A stretch of 12,547 bases of DNA from Asterionellopsis glacialis (GCA_014885115.2 WKLE02005630.1:1-12547), one strand, 5' to 3'. Positions 1 to 8,892 are shown, counted from the stretch's first letter. Program-made: numbers and translations. The notes: a model not told the origin generated them from the letters alone.

Positions 1-528
1 GCTAAGAGGGGGGGGGGTCAGAGTCTGCGCTAGTCGGAGCTCGTACAGGTAGGTCCTACCCTGGGCGGCAACATGATTTATCGGATATGATGCTGTCATG
101 ATGACGTATTACCTTCTTGATGTCAGACACAGCAGCGAAAAAACAAAACCAAGCGAACTTGGTTGCAAGACCCAGACATCATCTCTTGACATCGACATCA
201 GTGACGCGCACCATCTGTCTGAGATTTTTTTTCTCAAATACACTTTTTGATTTATTTATCGGGTACCTACATATCTGTCCTCTTCGCCTTTTTGTACTTC
301 CAACCGACGACAATATCAAAAGAGGGATTCTCATTTGTTGCGAACGTTCGAAGTTCGCCCAGTCTTTTCTACGATACTCTAAAGGAAAAGAACTCTGTCT
401 ATCTGCCTTCATCGGTGTCTAAAAGTATCAAATCAAAATCATTGGCAACCTGTCACCATTTAGCCAGTCCGTACAATCTCACAACATTACTTTTCTCTCA
501 TTTTTGACACACATCTTGCAAGAAAAAA
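1..528. other. Upstream region and presumed 5' UTR/promoter of the lipase gene
   Basis: No convincing gene is seen here. Short open frames exist on both strands (for example 117-422 plus), but they have no recognisable domain and run into the leader of the lipase. The sequence holds a run of ten G at 8-17, a 13-bp odd palindrome GGTAGG-T-CCTACC at 48-60, and a nested inverted repeat at 340-358. In the latter, the arms GCGAAC/GTTCGC flank a 7-nt loop and overlap the perfect palindrome CGAACGTTCG at 341-350. The last 50 bases before the ATG are T-rich and then A-rich, as is common for a short eukaryotic leader. No TATA box is claimed. Confidence 0.5.
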
Positions 529-3241
529 ATGAAGTTTGCCGATGATGATCCAACGATTGAGATTGCCAAACAGCTTATCGATGAGTAAGTGTATTTCATG
601 TTACGCAGACGTATGATATTTGTTCTACACAAGCATGATGACGCCGAAGCAAACATTGAGATTTGGGACTCCATGCTCTCTTCACTTTTGTTCTGTTCAT
701 TTATTCTTACATGATGTACATTTATTCTCATTTTACAGAGCTATCAAGCTTATCGCAGAGAACTTTCCGGCCATGAAGGAAATTGGTATGGAAGTCATTG
801 AAACAATATTTGCTCCAAAGACTGTCATGAAACAATTATTGATCGCTACTATATTAGAAACAGGGGTCATTACAGTTCAACAATTGAGATATCTGTTACA
901 AGACATCCCAACAATTTATTCCACCAAGGCTCGTCTTATACGTAAACTTCAAAGACAACAAAACCAAACTGAAACACAAGATGAATGGATGGATTTGGCA
1001 GAACGTATTGATCATATTCAGGGTAATGATTTATGGCGATCTGATCCTAAGTGTTTTTTGTATGAACGTGATCGTATATCAGCTAGGATTGACGAATTCA
1101 TACATCTAATGAGACGTCGGGATATATTTGATTTGATGTTTACACTTCGTGGTGGCATTGCTCGTAATAAGTTTGGATTGTTACATGAAGGGTTGTTCAG
1201 CCGAGCCATGGCGGGAAGCAAAATTTTGGTAGAGACTTATCACTCTGTCGTCTGTGCGGCTTTGGATTTTGCATGTGATTCACCTGTCCCACCCGATGAA
1301 GATCCTATCCCTACAGATGCGAGACTTGCATTCTTCAATGAAACTCGACATTCCTATGGACGTACAGCACTCTTGTTGTCAGGAGGTGCTGGATTAGGAT
1401 TTTACCATGTGGGAGTTGTGAAGGCTCTAATGGAAAATGGACTCTTGCCACGAGTGATGGGTTGTTCATCTGCTGGTAGTATTGTTGGTGCTATGCTTGC
1501 TACTAGGACAGATGAAGAATGTGTTAATGATTTGTTTGAAGTAAGAGGTACCAACAGTCCGGGACATTCTGGTGGGTTGTATCTTAACTTTTTCCGAGGT
1601 CTTGGAAAAGGACCTGCACCAGAAAACGCCTGCAAACCAAAATCTGATATTAGCGAGGTAGTGTCTCGGGGAGCTTTCAAGGATGGCAAACGAACATGGC
1701 AACTCTTCATGCCTAATGGGATTCGCCAGGCAACAAGTGTCATTTATGATATTTTGAGAGGCAGACGACGTCCTCAAGATATTCTGATGAACGATACAAA
1801 TCATCTTCGTGAATGTATCAGGCTCAATGTCGGTAATTTTACATTTCAAGAAGCATTCGATCGTACAGGTCGTATTCTAAACATTACGGTAACCCCGCAA
1901 AACAAAAGTGATCCACCACGATTATTAAATTACCTGACAGCTCCTCACGTATTAGTATGGAGTGCTGCTGTGGCATCATCGTCGTTACCTGGTGTATTTG
2001 AAGCCAATAAGCTCATGGTCAAAGATGCCGATGGAACCATTCGATATGAAAGTGCTTCTGCTCAAGACTTTTCTGATGGTAGTATGGAAGTTGATTTACC
2101 CATGCAACAGCTGTCAGAAATGTTCAATATTAACCATTTTATTGTTAGTCAAGCCAATCCCCATGCTGTCATGTTTGCAGGGTACAATGCCAAAAGTAGT
2201 GTTTGGTCAAACTCCATTACTGGGTTGCTCCATGGAATTTTGGTATTTCTCAAAAATCAATGCCGAACTTGGCTTAGCCACGTTGTAAAGCTTGTCGGTG
2301 GCCGTCGGATTGCACCCATGTTCGATACGTCACGTGGTCTAGGGGTTGAGGTCTTTACGCAAGAATATGAAGGTCGTAATTGCGATATATCACTAATCCC
2401 ATGGATGAATCACCGCAGTTTGATGAGTGCATTCTTTCATGTTATTTACAATCCCAGTGAACACGAGTTCCGTGATTGGGTCCGCGCAGCCGAACGTGAA
2501 ACTTGGAAGCACTTGCCTGCCATCAAGAGTCACTGTGCAGAAGAAATGACACTCGATAGGTGTGTCCAGCGACTACGGAAGCGTCTAAACCAAGAAGCTT
2601 GGGAGAAGGCCCGTCATGCATCGAAAGAATTGGAGAAAATGCCAAGCCGCGTCCCTAGTTTCTTCACAAGCCGAAGTCTTGTGAACCTGGGTGGCTTAGG
2701 TGTCGGGGATGAACTCAATATCGACTTTGAACAAGCCAGAAAAAACGAATCTGGTGAACCCATTACTCGGGGCAATCTCAGTAACCTTTCTACCCAAGAT
2801 CTTGCCCAAGAGGTTGACTATAATATTGACTACAATCAAGGTTGGGGTGGTATGGGACTTCGAGGAAACCATTCTCTAGCTAGTTTAAATTCTCATAACT
2901 CAGGATTTTTCCTGGAGGATGAAGTCGAACATAACCCCGAAGAACACAATTACACAGCTCAAGATGCTGGTGAAGAGTCTGCAACAGCAAGCAAAATGGT
3001 TCGAAGTGTATCAAAATCTAGCACCGGTCAATTGAGTTCTGATGGATATATCAAGACTACAACTATGGCCAATTTCTATTACCGCAAAACGTCAAGCAGT
3101 GCAATGCTCAACAATGCCCCTGATCCTTCCATGGAAGGTTCGAAACCCATCAAGAGAACATCTGCAAGTGAGCACAACTTGCGAGAAGATCTTCATAGAC
3201 AGTCAACTGCAAAACTAGAAAACAGAGCCAATAATCAGTGA
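529..3241 (+). CDS. SDP1/TGL-type patatin-domain triacylglycerol lipase (two exons)
   Basis: Coding exons are 529-584 and 739-3241, giving 852 aa. The donor GTAAGT at 585 and the acceptor TTTTACAG ending at 738 join GA+A as Glu19 and keep frame. Residues about 95-200 look like DUF3336, the segment before the patatin domain in plant SDP1 and yeast Tgl3/4/5. The patatin domain follows: glycine-rich oxyanion loop SGGAGLGFYHVG (233-244), nucleophile elbow GCSSAGS (260-266, Ser263) and catalytic Asp465 in DGS. Segments such as NYLTAPHVLVWSA and HFIVSQANPH also match SDP1-type lipases, which hydrolyse triacylglycerol at lipid droplets. The elbow is odd: the first Gly of GxSxG is replaced by Cys261, with a Gly one residue earlier. 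The last ~200 residues are Ser/Asn-rich and probably disordered. No clear membrane segment was seen. The family call is strong; activity is inferred. The gene is convergent with the PCMT-like gene. Confidence 0.93.
585..738 (+). other. Intron 1 of the lipase gene
   Basis: This 154-nt intron has donor GTAAGT and a pyrimidine-rich acceptor ending TTTTACAG. Removing it joins an 18-codon first exon to the long second exon in phase. Without splicing the first exon reaches a TAA at 586-588, and the long open frame would need a non-ATG start inside the intron, so splicing is strongly preferred. Confidence 0.88.
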
Positions 3242-3525
3242 TTAAAAGGAAGCGACGAATCCGATAACGTGAACCTATTTTTGTAGCAAAAAGTGCATGC
3301 CATCAATTGAGAACTTTTATTTAAATTCCAATTCTGACTTCGATAATCTGTTCTAAAATAAATCTGAATAACTTAAGCCTAGATAGGTCTACATTCTGAT
3401 TTTTGTTTGATATTTCTTGTACAATATATAATTTACTACTACAGCAACGAAAACACCACCATCCACTGAAGAAAATAATGCTTCGCCTCACACATGATTT
3501 CCTATGTTTTAGTTCATCCCGACCC

Positions 3526-6046
3526 TTACAAGTCCTCACTTGATATAGATACTGTTCTCACTTGTTGACGAAGTACCATAGCCTTTACCCGGTTCGAGAC
3601 TCTGGGCTCACTACTTTCGTCCATATCATCAGACAATTCATCGTCGTCCTCTTCTTCGTCTGAGCCATCATCCATTCCTGTACTGGCTTCCTCATCTACC
3701 TCGCTGTTGTCGTCTGCATCATCCATCATATCTCCATTTTCCATTCCTTCATGCTCTTCAACATGATCATCATCATCATCATCATCATCATCAATATTAC
3801 TGTTTTCTCTTCCACTGCGATGGTATGTTCGACGTAGCATGGACCCCAATCCGAATATAGCAGCTTGTTCGCTACCGTTCAAGGCCAAAATAAGACGATC
3901 GTCATCAATGTTGTTGGAATCAGCTTCACCGCCTTCTCTTACTGATGATGTAGCCCCTGAGCTATTTTGACTCATTTGCTCTGCTAAAGCCTGTACACGA
4001 GTTTGCCACCGTCGTGCCAAAAGACGGTATACATCCCTCTCACGCTCTGCAACCAAGAGTTTGGCTTCAGCATCATGTTTCGCCTTTTGAGCTTTCCTAA
4101 CATTCGCCCTTTCCTCCATGAGCCGTTTTCGAAGTATTTCAGTATCTGGTACTGCAGGTTCAAACCCTAAAACATGCAAAACAAGAATTCATCCCTAGTG
4201 AGTGTAATGTTGTAAAGAACTGATCGTGTCTGTTGGTAAAACTTTGGAAAATGATATGTACTCACAACTACGACTTGTGTATGACAAAATCTCCATCCAA
4301 ATCACCTGAGGAAGCATAGCAGCCAAATTGGTACTGTTTTTCTTCTCAGGAAGAGGTGGAGGTGACTGTATGAAATTCGCATGAGAACATAGCAAAATTT
4401 CCTTACAAGCCTTACGAAATGAGTTAGGATAGAACTTGTGAACATCTGGTTGCCAGACTCTTGACGGAATTACGACATCCACCGTGGGAGTTGTTAAAAG
4501 TGGAGAAAAACGGACGCTAGATAGAACTTGATGTGTAAAGTTATCTGGGTCATGTTCTTCTGTAGTATCCATACGATCTTCGCCCTTTGTGCTATCTGGT
4601 GATCCTATACAAACAACTTTTACTAGTTCGTCGTCGACTAAAGCGGGAGAAGAGATATGTTAAAACAAGAGTGCAACTAAATTAGGTGGTGCACTTGCTT
4701 AACTCAGCAAAAATCTTGTAGACAAGCTGACTTACCAGGACCAACGAGGATCCCCCCAGGACGGAGCAACTTGGTAAGGCTCGGAAGCTTGCTTCCCTCA
4801 ACCGCAGCTCCGATGTAGATGCGGTCAAAGCCAGTTGCAGACTCACCAGAGGTATGAGATATATTGAGCCCATTCCCATGGATGATTTCAATGTGAGGCA
4901 GATCTGGCATTGATTTTCCAGTAGAGTTGGCCCACTTTTCAATACATGCTCTGCTATGAGCAACCACATCTTCATGAATTTCAACACCTGGTCAAAGCAA
5001 ACAAGAAGAAAAAACAATAAAATTTACGTTAGGTAAACATAATTCCATAACAACAACAGATCAGAAGATGGAATACCAATCATGCAATTTACTTACCATA
5101 GTTGAGAGAACCGTTCCCAAGAATATCGGCGACAATACAGGAAACGTATCCTGTGCCACTTCCAACATTTAGGAATGAAAGTGAAGAGTTGGGGACAAGT
5201 TCAAGAGCTTCTAGTGCTGAACCATAGATGTGTGGTGCAGATATGTGGATATTTCCTTCCTTTAGAGGCTGGTCAGTATGTGCAATATTTTTAAAACTGT
5301 CCGGGACAAAATATTTGCGGTCAACATTCCGAAAACCTGATTCGATAGCTTCAATTGTGATGACTCCGAAACCTGTAAGGAATTTTAAAAAGTGAGCAAA
5401 GGAATGTTGAGTGAGTAAAATATACGTGATCGAAATTTCAACAAGGTGATGAAACAAAATCTCTATCAAGGTTGGGAATCCGGGACCGCAACGATTCGCG
5501 CAGCCGTTGGCTTCAAGCATCCACCATCAACGCCCCTGTACGAGAGACCAACGCAACAAGGCTTATGTCTCGGAATGCCTGTGGCTACAAGGGCATGCCG
5601 AGTTAAGAGCAACTGGATGGGCAAGAGAGAGACTTCTTTAGAGATATGAAGTACATCATTTTCTTCTTCAGAAGAGTTGATAGTGTCAGAAATTCTTTAA
5701 GCGTTACGTCAAAAAAGAAAAAATGCCAGCTTTCTGACGTACTGGGTGATGCCTGGCTCGTGCCAATTCTGAATCACCATTTGAATATGTTTCGTGATTA
5801 TGGACCATTCCAAATGACGACGAGAATAATGATGTAGAGAAACCAAAGTTGATAACCTGCAGGCTCCGTAAACAGCCATTCTTGCCCTTGCAAAATCTCA
5901 GGTTTTCTTGAAAAGATTAGCGTTTGAAACAACGCACGAACGGAATCTCGAAAAAGAACAAATGCAAAAATTCTCACCATATTTCACTTACGTTTTAAGT
6001 TATCGACCATTTCATCGTTGTTTGTTCCGCTGCTACGCCAAGCCAT
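3526..6046 (-). CDS. PCMT/PCMTD-like isoaspartyl methyltransferase with F-box-like segment, coiled coil and acidic tail (five exons)
   Basis: Minus-strand exons are 6046-5992, 5372-5097, 4987-4736, 4637-4266 and 4166-3526, giving 531 aa. Every intron is GT-AG and every junction is phase 1 (forming Arg19, Gly111, Val195, Trp319). The start MAWRSSG resembles human PCMT1 (MAWKSGG). The methyltransferase shows GNIHISAPHIYGSALEAL (58-75, substrate-side motif), SAM motif FLNVGSGTGY (85-94), FDRIYIGAA and LLRPGGILVGPVDDELVKV. Known enzymes of the family methylate isoaspartyl residues to start their repair; PCMTD proteins instead act as ubiquitin-ligase adaptors. After the catalytic part comes LPQVIWMEILSY (303-314), which looks F-box-like, then SRSWFEP, then a basic coiled coil (about 327-380) with ERERDVYRLLARRWQ (359-373). 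An Asp/Glu tail spans about 444-506, including nine consecutive Asp. From memory, the IW..IL...WF plus ERERDVYRLLARRW block recurs in diatom proteins. Whether it is active as a methyltransferase is unknown. Confidence 0.9.
3766..3792. repeat. (ATC)9 trinucleotide microsatellite inside coding sequence
   Basis: Nine perfect ATC units on the plus strand are read as nine GAT codons on the minus strand. They encode Asp444-452 of the PCMT-like protein. The repeat is in frame, so changes in copy number would alter only the length of the acidic tail. Confidence 0.95.
4167..4265 (-). other. Intron 4 of the PCMT-like gene
   Basis: This 99-nt intron has minus-strand donor GTGAGT at 4265 and acceptor TTTTAG ending at 4167. 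Splicing joins T+GG as Trp319 and connects the F-box-like segment to the coiled-coil exon, removing a TAG/TAA-containing stretch. Confidence 0.85.
4638..4735 (-). other. Intron 3 of the PCMT-like gene
   Basis: This 98-nt intron has minus-strand donor GTAAGT at 4735 and acceptor CTCTTCTCCCGCTTTAG ending at 4638. The join restores GGILVGPVDDELVKV, a conserved strand of the methyltransferase fold. This is the main evidence that the two halves are one gene. Confidence 0.88.
4988..5096 (-). other. Intron 2 of the PCMT-like gene
   Basis: This 109-nt intron has donor GTAAGT at 5096 and acceptor CTTTGACCAG ending at 4988. The join gives LNYGVEIHEDVV, the expected motif after the SAM-binding loop, where an acidic residue follows the second strand. 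Confidence 0.9.
5373..5991 (-). other. Intron 1 of the PCMT-like gene, unusually long
   Basis: This intron is 619 nt, four to six times the other introns in the window. Donor GTAAGT lies at 5991 and acceptor AATTCCTTACAG ends at 5373. The join makes NLKRFGVITIEAIESGF, which fits the family. A block at about 5450-5650 appears richer in G+C than its surroundings and is open in a plus-strand frame (5446-5649), but that frame has no recognisable domain. The intron may hold an inserted element, an alternative first exon or nothing further. Confidence 0.8.
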
Positions 6047-6206
6047 GATTCTACTGTTATTAATGTTTGATAACTATGGGAGAGACTAGTTGACGAGAAG
6101 GAGAATCAGCAGTTCTCACTACCGACTTGAATATGCTAACAGTACTTTTCAAAGAAAAAATCAAGAACAAAAAGAAAAACAAGTTCTTACCAAGGTTCGG
6201 AGGGAA

Positions 6207-6319
6207 GCAAGCACGAGACTTGCTCGTGTCTGTTCATACCTTGTACATCATGTACCTGGTACATGGTACCAGGTATAGTAGCATCTGAGTACGTTTGCGT
6301 ACTCCTGTAGAATTCTACA
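6207..6319. repeat. Cluster of successive palindromes and hairpin-forming inverted repeats
   Basis: Five perfect inverted repeats lie close together. CACGAG/CTCGTG at 6212-6228 has a 5-nt loop and overlaps GCAAG/CTTGC at 6207-6223. GTACAT-C-ATGTAC is at 6243-6255. TACCTGGTAC/GTACCAGGTA, with a 3-nt spacer, is at 6253-6275. GAGTACG/CGTACTC, with a 4-nt loop, is at 6287-6304. TGTAGAATTCTACA, a gapless 14-bp palindrome, is at 6306-6319. The cluster begins about 160 bp upstream of the PCMT-like start codon. Confidence 0.85.
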
Positions 6320-6895
6320 TGAGCATATACCAGACAAGATGATGAATTGATTCAATACAACAGAAATTGGGAGTAGATTCAACAGAAACTAAGTACGAGC
6401 GTAGATTTGCTTGGTTGAAGCCGCTGTCATCTCAAAAGAACACGAACACCGAGGAGAAGAATCATTGGCCATTGGTGACGTATTTCGAAAATACTTAAGA
6501 AGTGATAGCCGTTAAAAAGGCGTCAAGAATCGAACTTGAAAAGAATCTTGCACGTGCTGTGTTCTGATTGGATAAAAATAATTTTCCGGGTGAGCAATAA
6601 TTTGAAAGTCCTCTTACACTCGCTCACTTTTGTGGTCTGCAGATTAACGGTTCATCATTGCAACTTTATAATACTTGTATATGGTTTTTAACCAGTCGTG
6701 CACACAACATTTTTAAAAATGAAAAGGAATAATAATATCTTCATTAGGACCTGCAAGATATCAAAGTGACACTACCTTATTATATATTATAAAGATGAAT
6801 AGGGTGTAAATAACTATGGTTAATTCGATAGTATAACCCCGCCGCGAGGAAGCAAACCAAGAAGAGATATTCAATATATAAGTATAAAATTTCCA

Positions 6896-6986
6896 GTACC
6901 AGGTATATTACTACTAACTTACAGGTAAGGTACCAGGTACGGTTGCTCTGTACCAGGTACTTGTACCTACTGATAATACCTGGTAC
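6896..6986. repeat. Group of four GTACCAGGTAC-type units
   Basis: Units lie at 6896-6905 (GTACCAGGTA), 6930-6940 and 6950-6960 (GTACCAGGTAC), and 6977-6986 (TACCTGGTAC, the reverse complement of the first ten bases). The 11-mer is an odd palindrome, GTACC-A-GGTAC. The third unit also forms a 12-bp inverted repeat GGTAC-TT-GTACC at 6956-6967. Spacing between units is not constant, so this is not a tandem or CRISPR-type array. Confidence 0.85.
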
Positions 6987-7469
6987 AGTGACTGGCTATG
7001 TCCACCTGTTGTTCATTTGGTACTGTAGTCTACTTGAAACAGCCTGAAACCTGTCCCAAGTAGTCTGAGTATCGCAGTTACATGTTAAACGGCCGCATGT
7101 CCAAGGTATTGAACCTTAGTAATTAAGGACGACTTACACGCGCTCGTACAATTAGGTTCTTTATTCCTAGGGTACGTACCAGTTGCGAGAGCACGACTTC
7201 GACTTGCAAAGGGTGTATTCAGAGGAGTAGACTATGATAGTCCACTCTCGGTTTGCAGACGGCGCCGCATCTTCGAGACATTGGACGCACTGTGATTTAG
7301 GTCCTACTGATTGCGTTGCATCTCGGGGATCAAAAACTAGAGTATTTCGTACCTCGTCGCCTGTCGCCCCTTTCGGACGTCTTTCGATCTCTAGAGTGGT
7401 TACAGCTTTACGAAAATCAAAATAATGCATTGAATCGGTTGGACTTGTATATGTTGATCGAAAAGAGGT

Positions 7470-8540
7470 ATGAAGGATTCACAAGCGAGTTTGACTGCTT
7501 TGCTTGTTTCGTTTGCAGTGGCGCTGCTTTGGTGCGAGGATGAGGATTATTTTTCAACCTTCCCCTGGTCTTCTTCCTCTCCAAAAACTTGCATACTTAT
7601 GGCAGAACTTGTCCGATCCATCAGTCGGTCGAACGATCTACCCTTTTATCTGAGGGCTATTCCCCTATTTGTCTTGAACAATGCGTATACGACAAGAATC
7701 TTTCGATGTCTTTGCATATTTTGCCTAGGCCGCGCACCAGAGGGGTTGTGGTTTAGAAAATTTTATATTGAGGACAAGGTCCGGGAATTCCTCAGTCGAC
7801 AGATGGGAAATAATCAAAGTGATGATAACAAGAGTGATAGGCGTAAGAACATTCAGGTGCTTGTCCTAGCTGCCGGTTATGACACTTTGGCAATGAAATT
7901 GGCATCTGAATATCCAAATATTGGCTTCTTTGAGTTGGACCATCCAGCAACAGGGAATGTAAAGATAAAATCATTAAAGCGCATGATTCAAAATGGATGC
8001 ACTACCTTAGGTACAGAGGTTAATCCTTTTCCAGAGAATTTAAGTTATTACCATGCAGACTTAGCAAAAACCTCAGCCCAGGAAGCCTTGGCAATGTCGC
8101 CTGTTATCAAAGGCGCCAAAGCCACATTTCAGTTTAGAGTTCCTACTATTGTTGTTGTGGAGGGTTTGACAATGTACCTAACGGAAGAACAAGTTTGTAC
8201 CATTTTCAACAGCATCAGTGACACAATTGGGGTAGAGGGATCGTGTACAGTCTTCAACTTTTTTGAATTTGATGAGAATGGAAGACCAGTGACACCAAGT
8301 ATGAAAAAATACCCAAAATTTCGACCATTTTCCTTCATAAAGAATTTCACGCGCGCTTCTGATGAAGTTCTGAAGTGGGGAATCGATCCAGAGAATCTTA
8401 GTGATTTTTTCTCTGACACAAATTGGGATCTTGTGCCTATTCCAGGGGGCGAAGGTAAAGGTTCAGCTTCCTCATTAGGAATTGAATTCATTTCAATGGT
8501 AAATTGGGTAAACAAGCAAGAATCAAAGAAGGAATTATAA
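7470..8540 (+). CDS. Leucine carboxyl methyltransferase-family (LCM, PF04072-like) SAM-dependent O-methyltransferase
   Basis: A single 356-aa open frame. Family features are the SAM-binding VLVLAAGYDTLAMKLA (130-145), the acidic second strand FFELDHPAT (153-161), and VVVEGLTMYLTEEQV (about 229-243), which corresponds to the VxEGLxMYL block of the family. Relatives methylate carboxyl or hydroxyl groups, including the C-terminal Leu of PP2A in LCMT1. This protein reads closer to the broad bacterial-type branch, so its substrate cannot be assigned. Residues 8-21 are hydrophobic (LTALLVSFAVALLW) and followed by CEDED, which could be a signal peptide or anchor. The start at 7470 is the first ATG after an in-frame TGA at 7455-7457. 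A later in-frame ATG at 7599 would cut into the likely domain start. The gene is divergent from the PCMT-like gene and convergent with the next gene. Confidence 0.87.
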   Translation: MKDSQASLTALLVSFAVALLWCEDEDYFSTFPWSSSSPKTCILMAELVRSISRSNDLPFYLRAIPLFVLNNAYTTRIFRCLCIFCLGRAPEGLWFRKFYIEDKVREFLSRQMGNNQSDDNKSDRRKNIQVLVLAAGYDTLAMKLASEYPNIGFFELDHPATGNVKIKSLKRMIQNGCTTLGTEVNPFPENLSYYHADLAKTSAQEALAMSPVIKGAKATFQFRVPTIVVVEGLTMYLTEEQVCTIFNSISDTIGVEGSCTVFNFFEFDENGRPVTPSMKKYPKFRPFSFIKNFTRASDEVLKWGIDPENLSDFFSDTNWDLVPIPGGEGKGSASSLGIEFISMVNWVNKQESKKEL

Positions 8541-8892
8541 ATATATAGTTTAAAAGAGAATTTCCGGCTTTTATTATTGGATGCTCTAGAGAACATTCGA
8601 AATGAATTGAGCTACTCCCGATGAAAGGTGAAAAATCGCATCACCACTTGATTGTCAAAACGATGTTTTGAAGTATTCCATGTTATCTAGGAACTTAATT
8701 CGGAGAAAAAAACAGACACGTCGTCTCAAGCTTCACATAAATCTTCTGCAAAAAGAGTTTCAAAAATGAATTTAAATATTGCTGTTTATGATTCCGATAT
8801 GTAAAAATGTCGATGTAATGTTTCAAAAGTCACTGGTTCTGGTGTGAGACCAGCGTCTTACGATTTCATGGTCTGCTGATACCCATATCTGT
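8541..8892. other. Convergent intergenic spacer
   Basis: This 352-bp AT-rich spacer lies between two convergent genes and presumably holds both 3' UTRs. No open frame of note, RNA gene or repeat was seen. Confidence 0.6.

Larger units (their letters stand above)
6047..7469. other. Divergent intergenic region between the PCMT-like and LCM-family genes
   Basis: This 1.42-kb stretch must hold the promoters and leaders of both flanking genes. No core promoter motif is claimed. It contains two groups of short palindromes (6207-6319 and 6896-6986, listed separately). The final ~270 bases before 7470 look less AT-rich than the centre and may be leader of the plus-strand gene. Open frames here (such as 7234-7425 plus and 7167-7430 minus) overlap each other and lack domains. 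Confidence 0.5.

Noticed and set aside
117..422. 101-aa plus-strand frame upstream of the lipase
   Set aside because: No domain, an overlapping frame on the other strand, and an unremarkable composition; treated as upstream or leader sequence.
4195..4572. Separate 125-aa minus-strand protein starting at ATG 4572
   Set aside because: The same frame is open upstream to a strong acceptor at 4638 and restores the conserved VDDELVKV strand of the methyltransferase. It is exon 4, and its apparent C-terminal residues are intron.
4682..5017. 111-aa minus-strand frame
   Set aside because: Wrong-phase shadow of exon 3 of the PCMT-like gene; the phase consistent with splicing gives recognisable methyltransferase motifs.
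5446..5452. Box C-like GTGATGA suggesting a C/D snoRNA
   Set aside because: No CTGA box D at a suitable distance and no flanking terminal stem.
5446..5649. 67-aa plus-strand frame inside intron 1
   Set aside because: Starts with GTG, lies antisense within an intron, and shows no domain; kept only as a compositional oddity.
6896..6986. CRISPR-like array
   Set aside because: Units are 10-11 bp palindromes with irregular spacing and mixed orientation, in a eukaryotic setting.
7468..7518. Possible 51-nt intron (GTATGA ... TTTGCAG) at the 5' end of the LCM-family gene
   Set aside because: The only upstream frame that would join in phase has a TGA at 7455-7457 and no ATG after it, and other joins hit a stop soon after. 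The unspliced ATG at 7470 is simpler.
8129..8596. 155-aa minus-strand frame
   Set aside because: Antisense shadow of the LCM-family gene.
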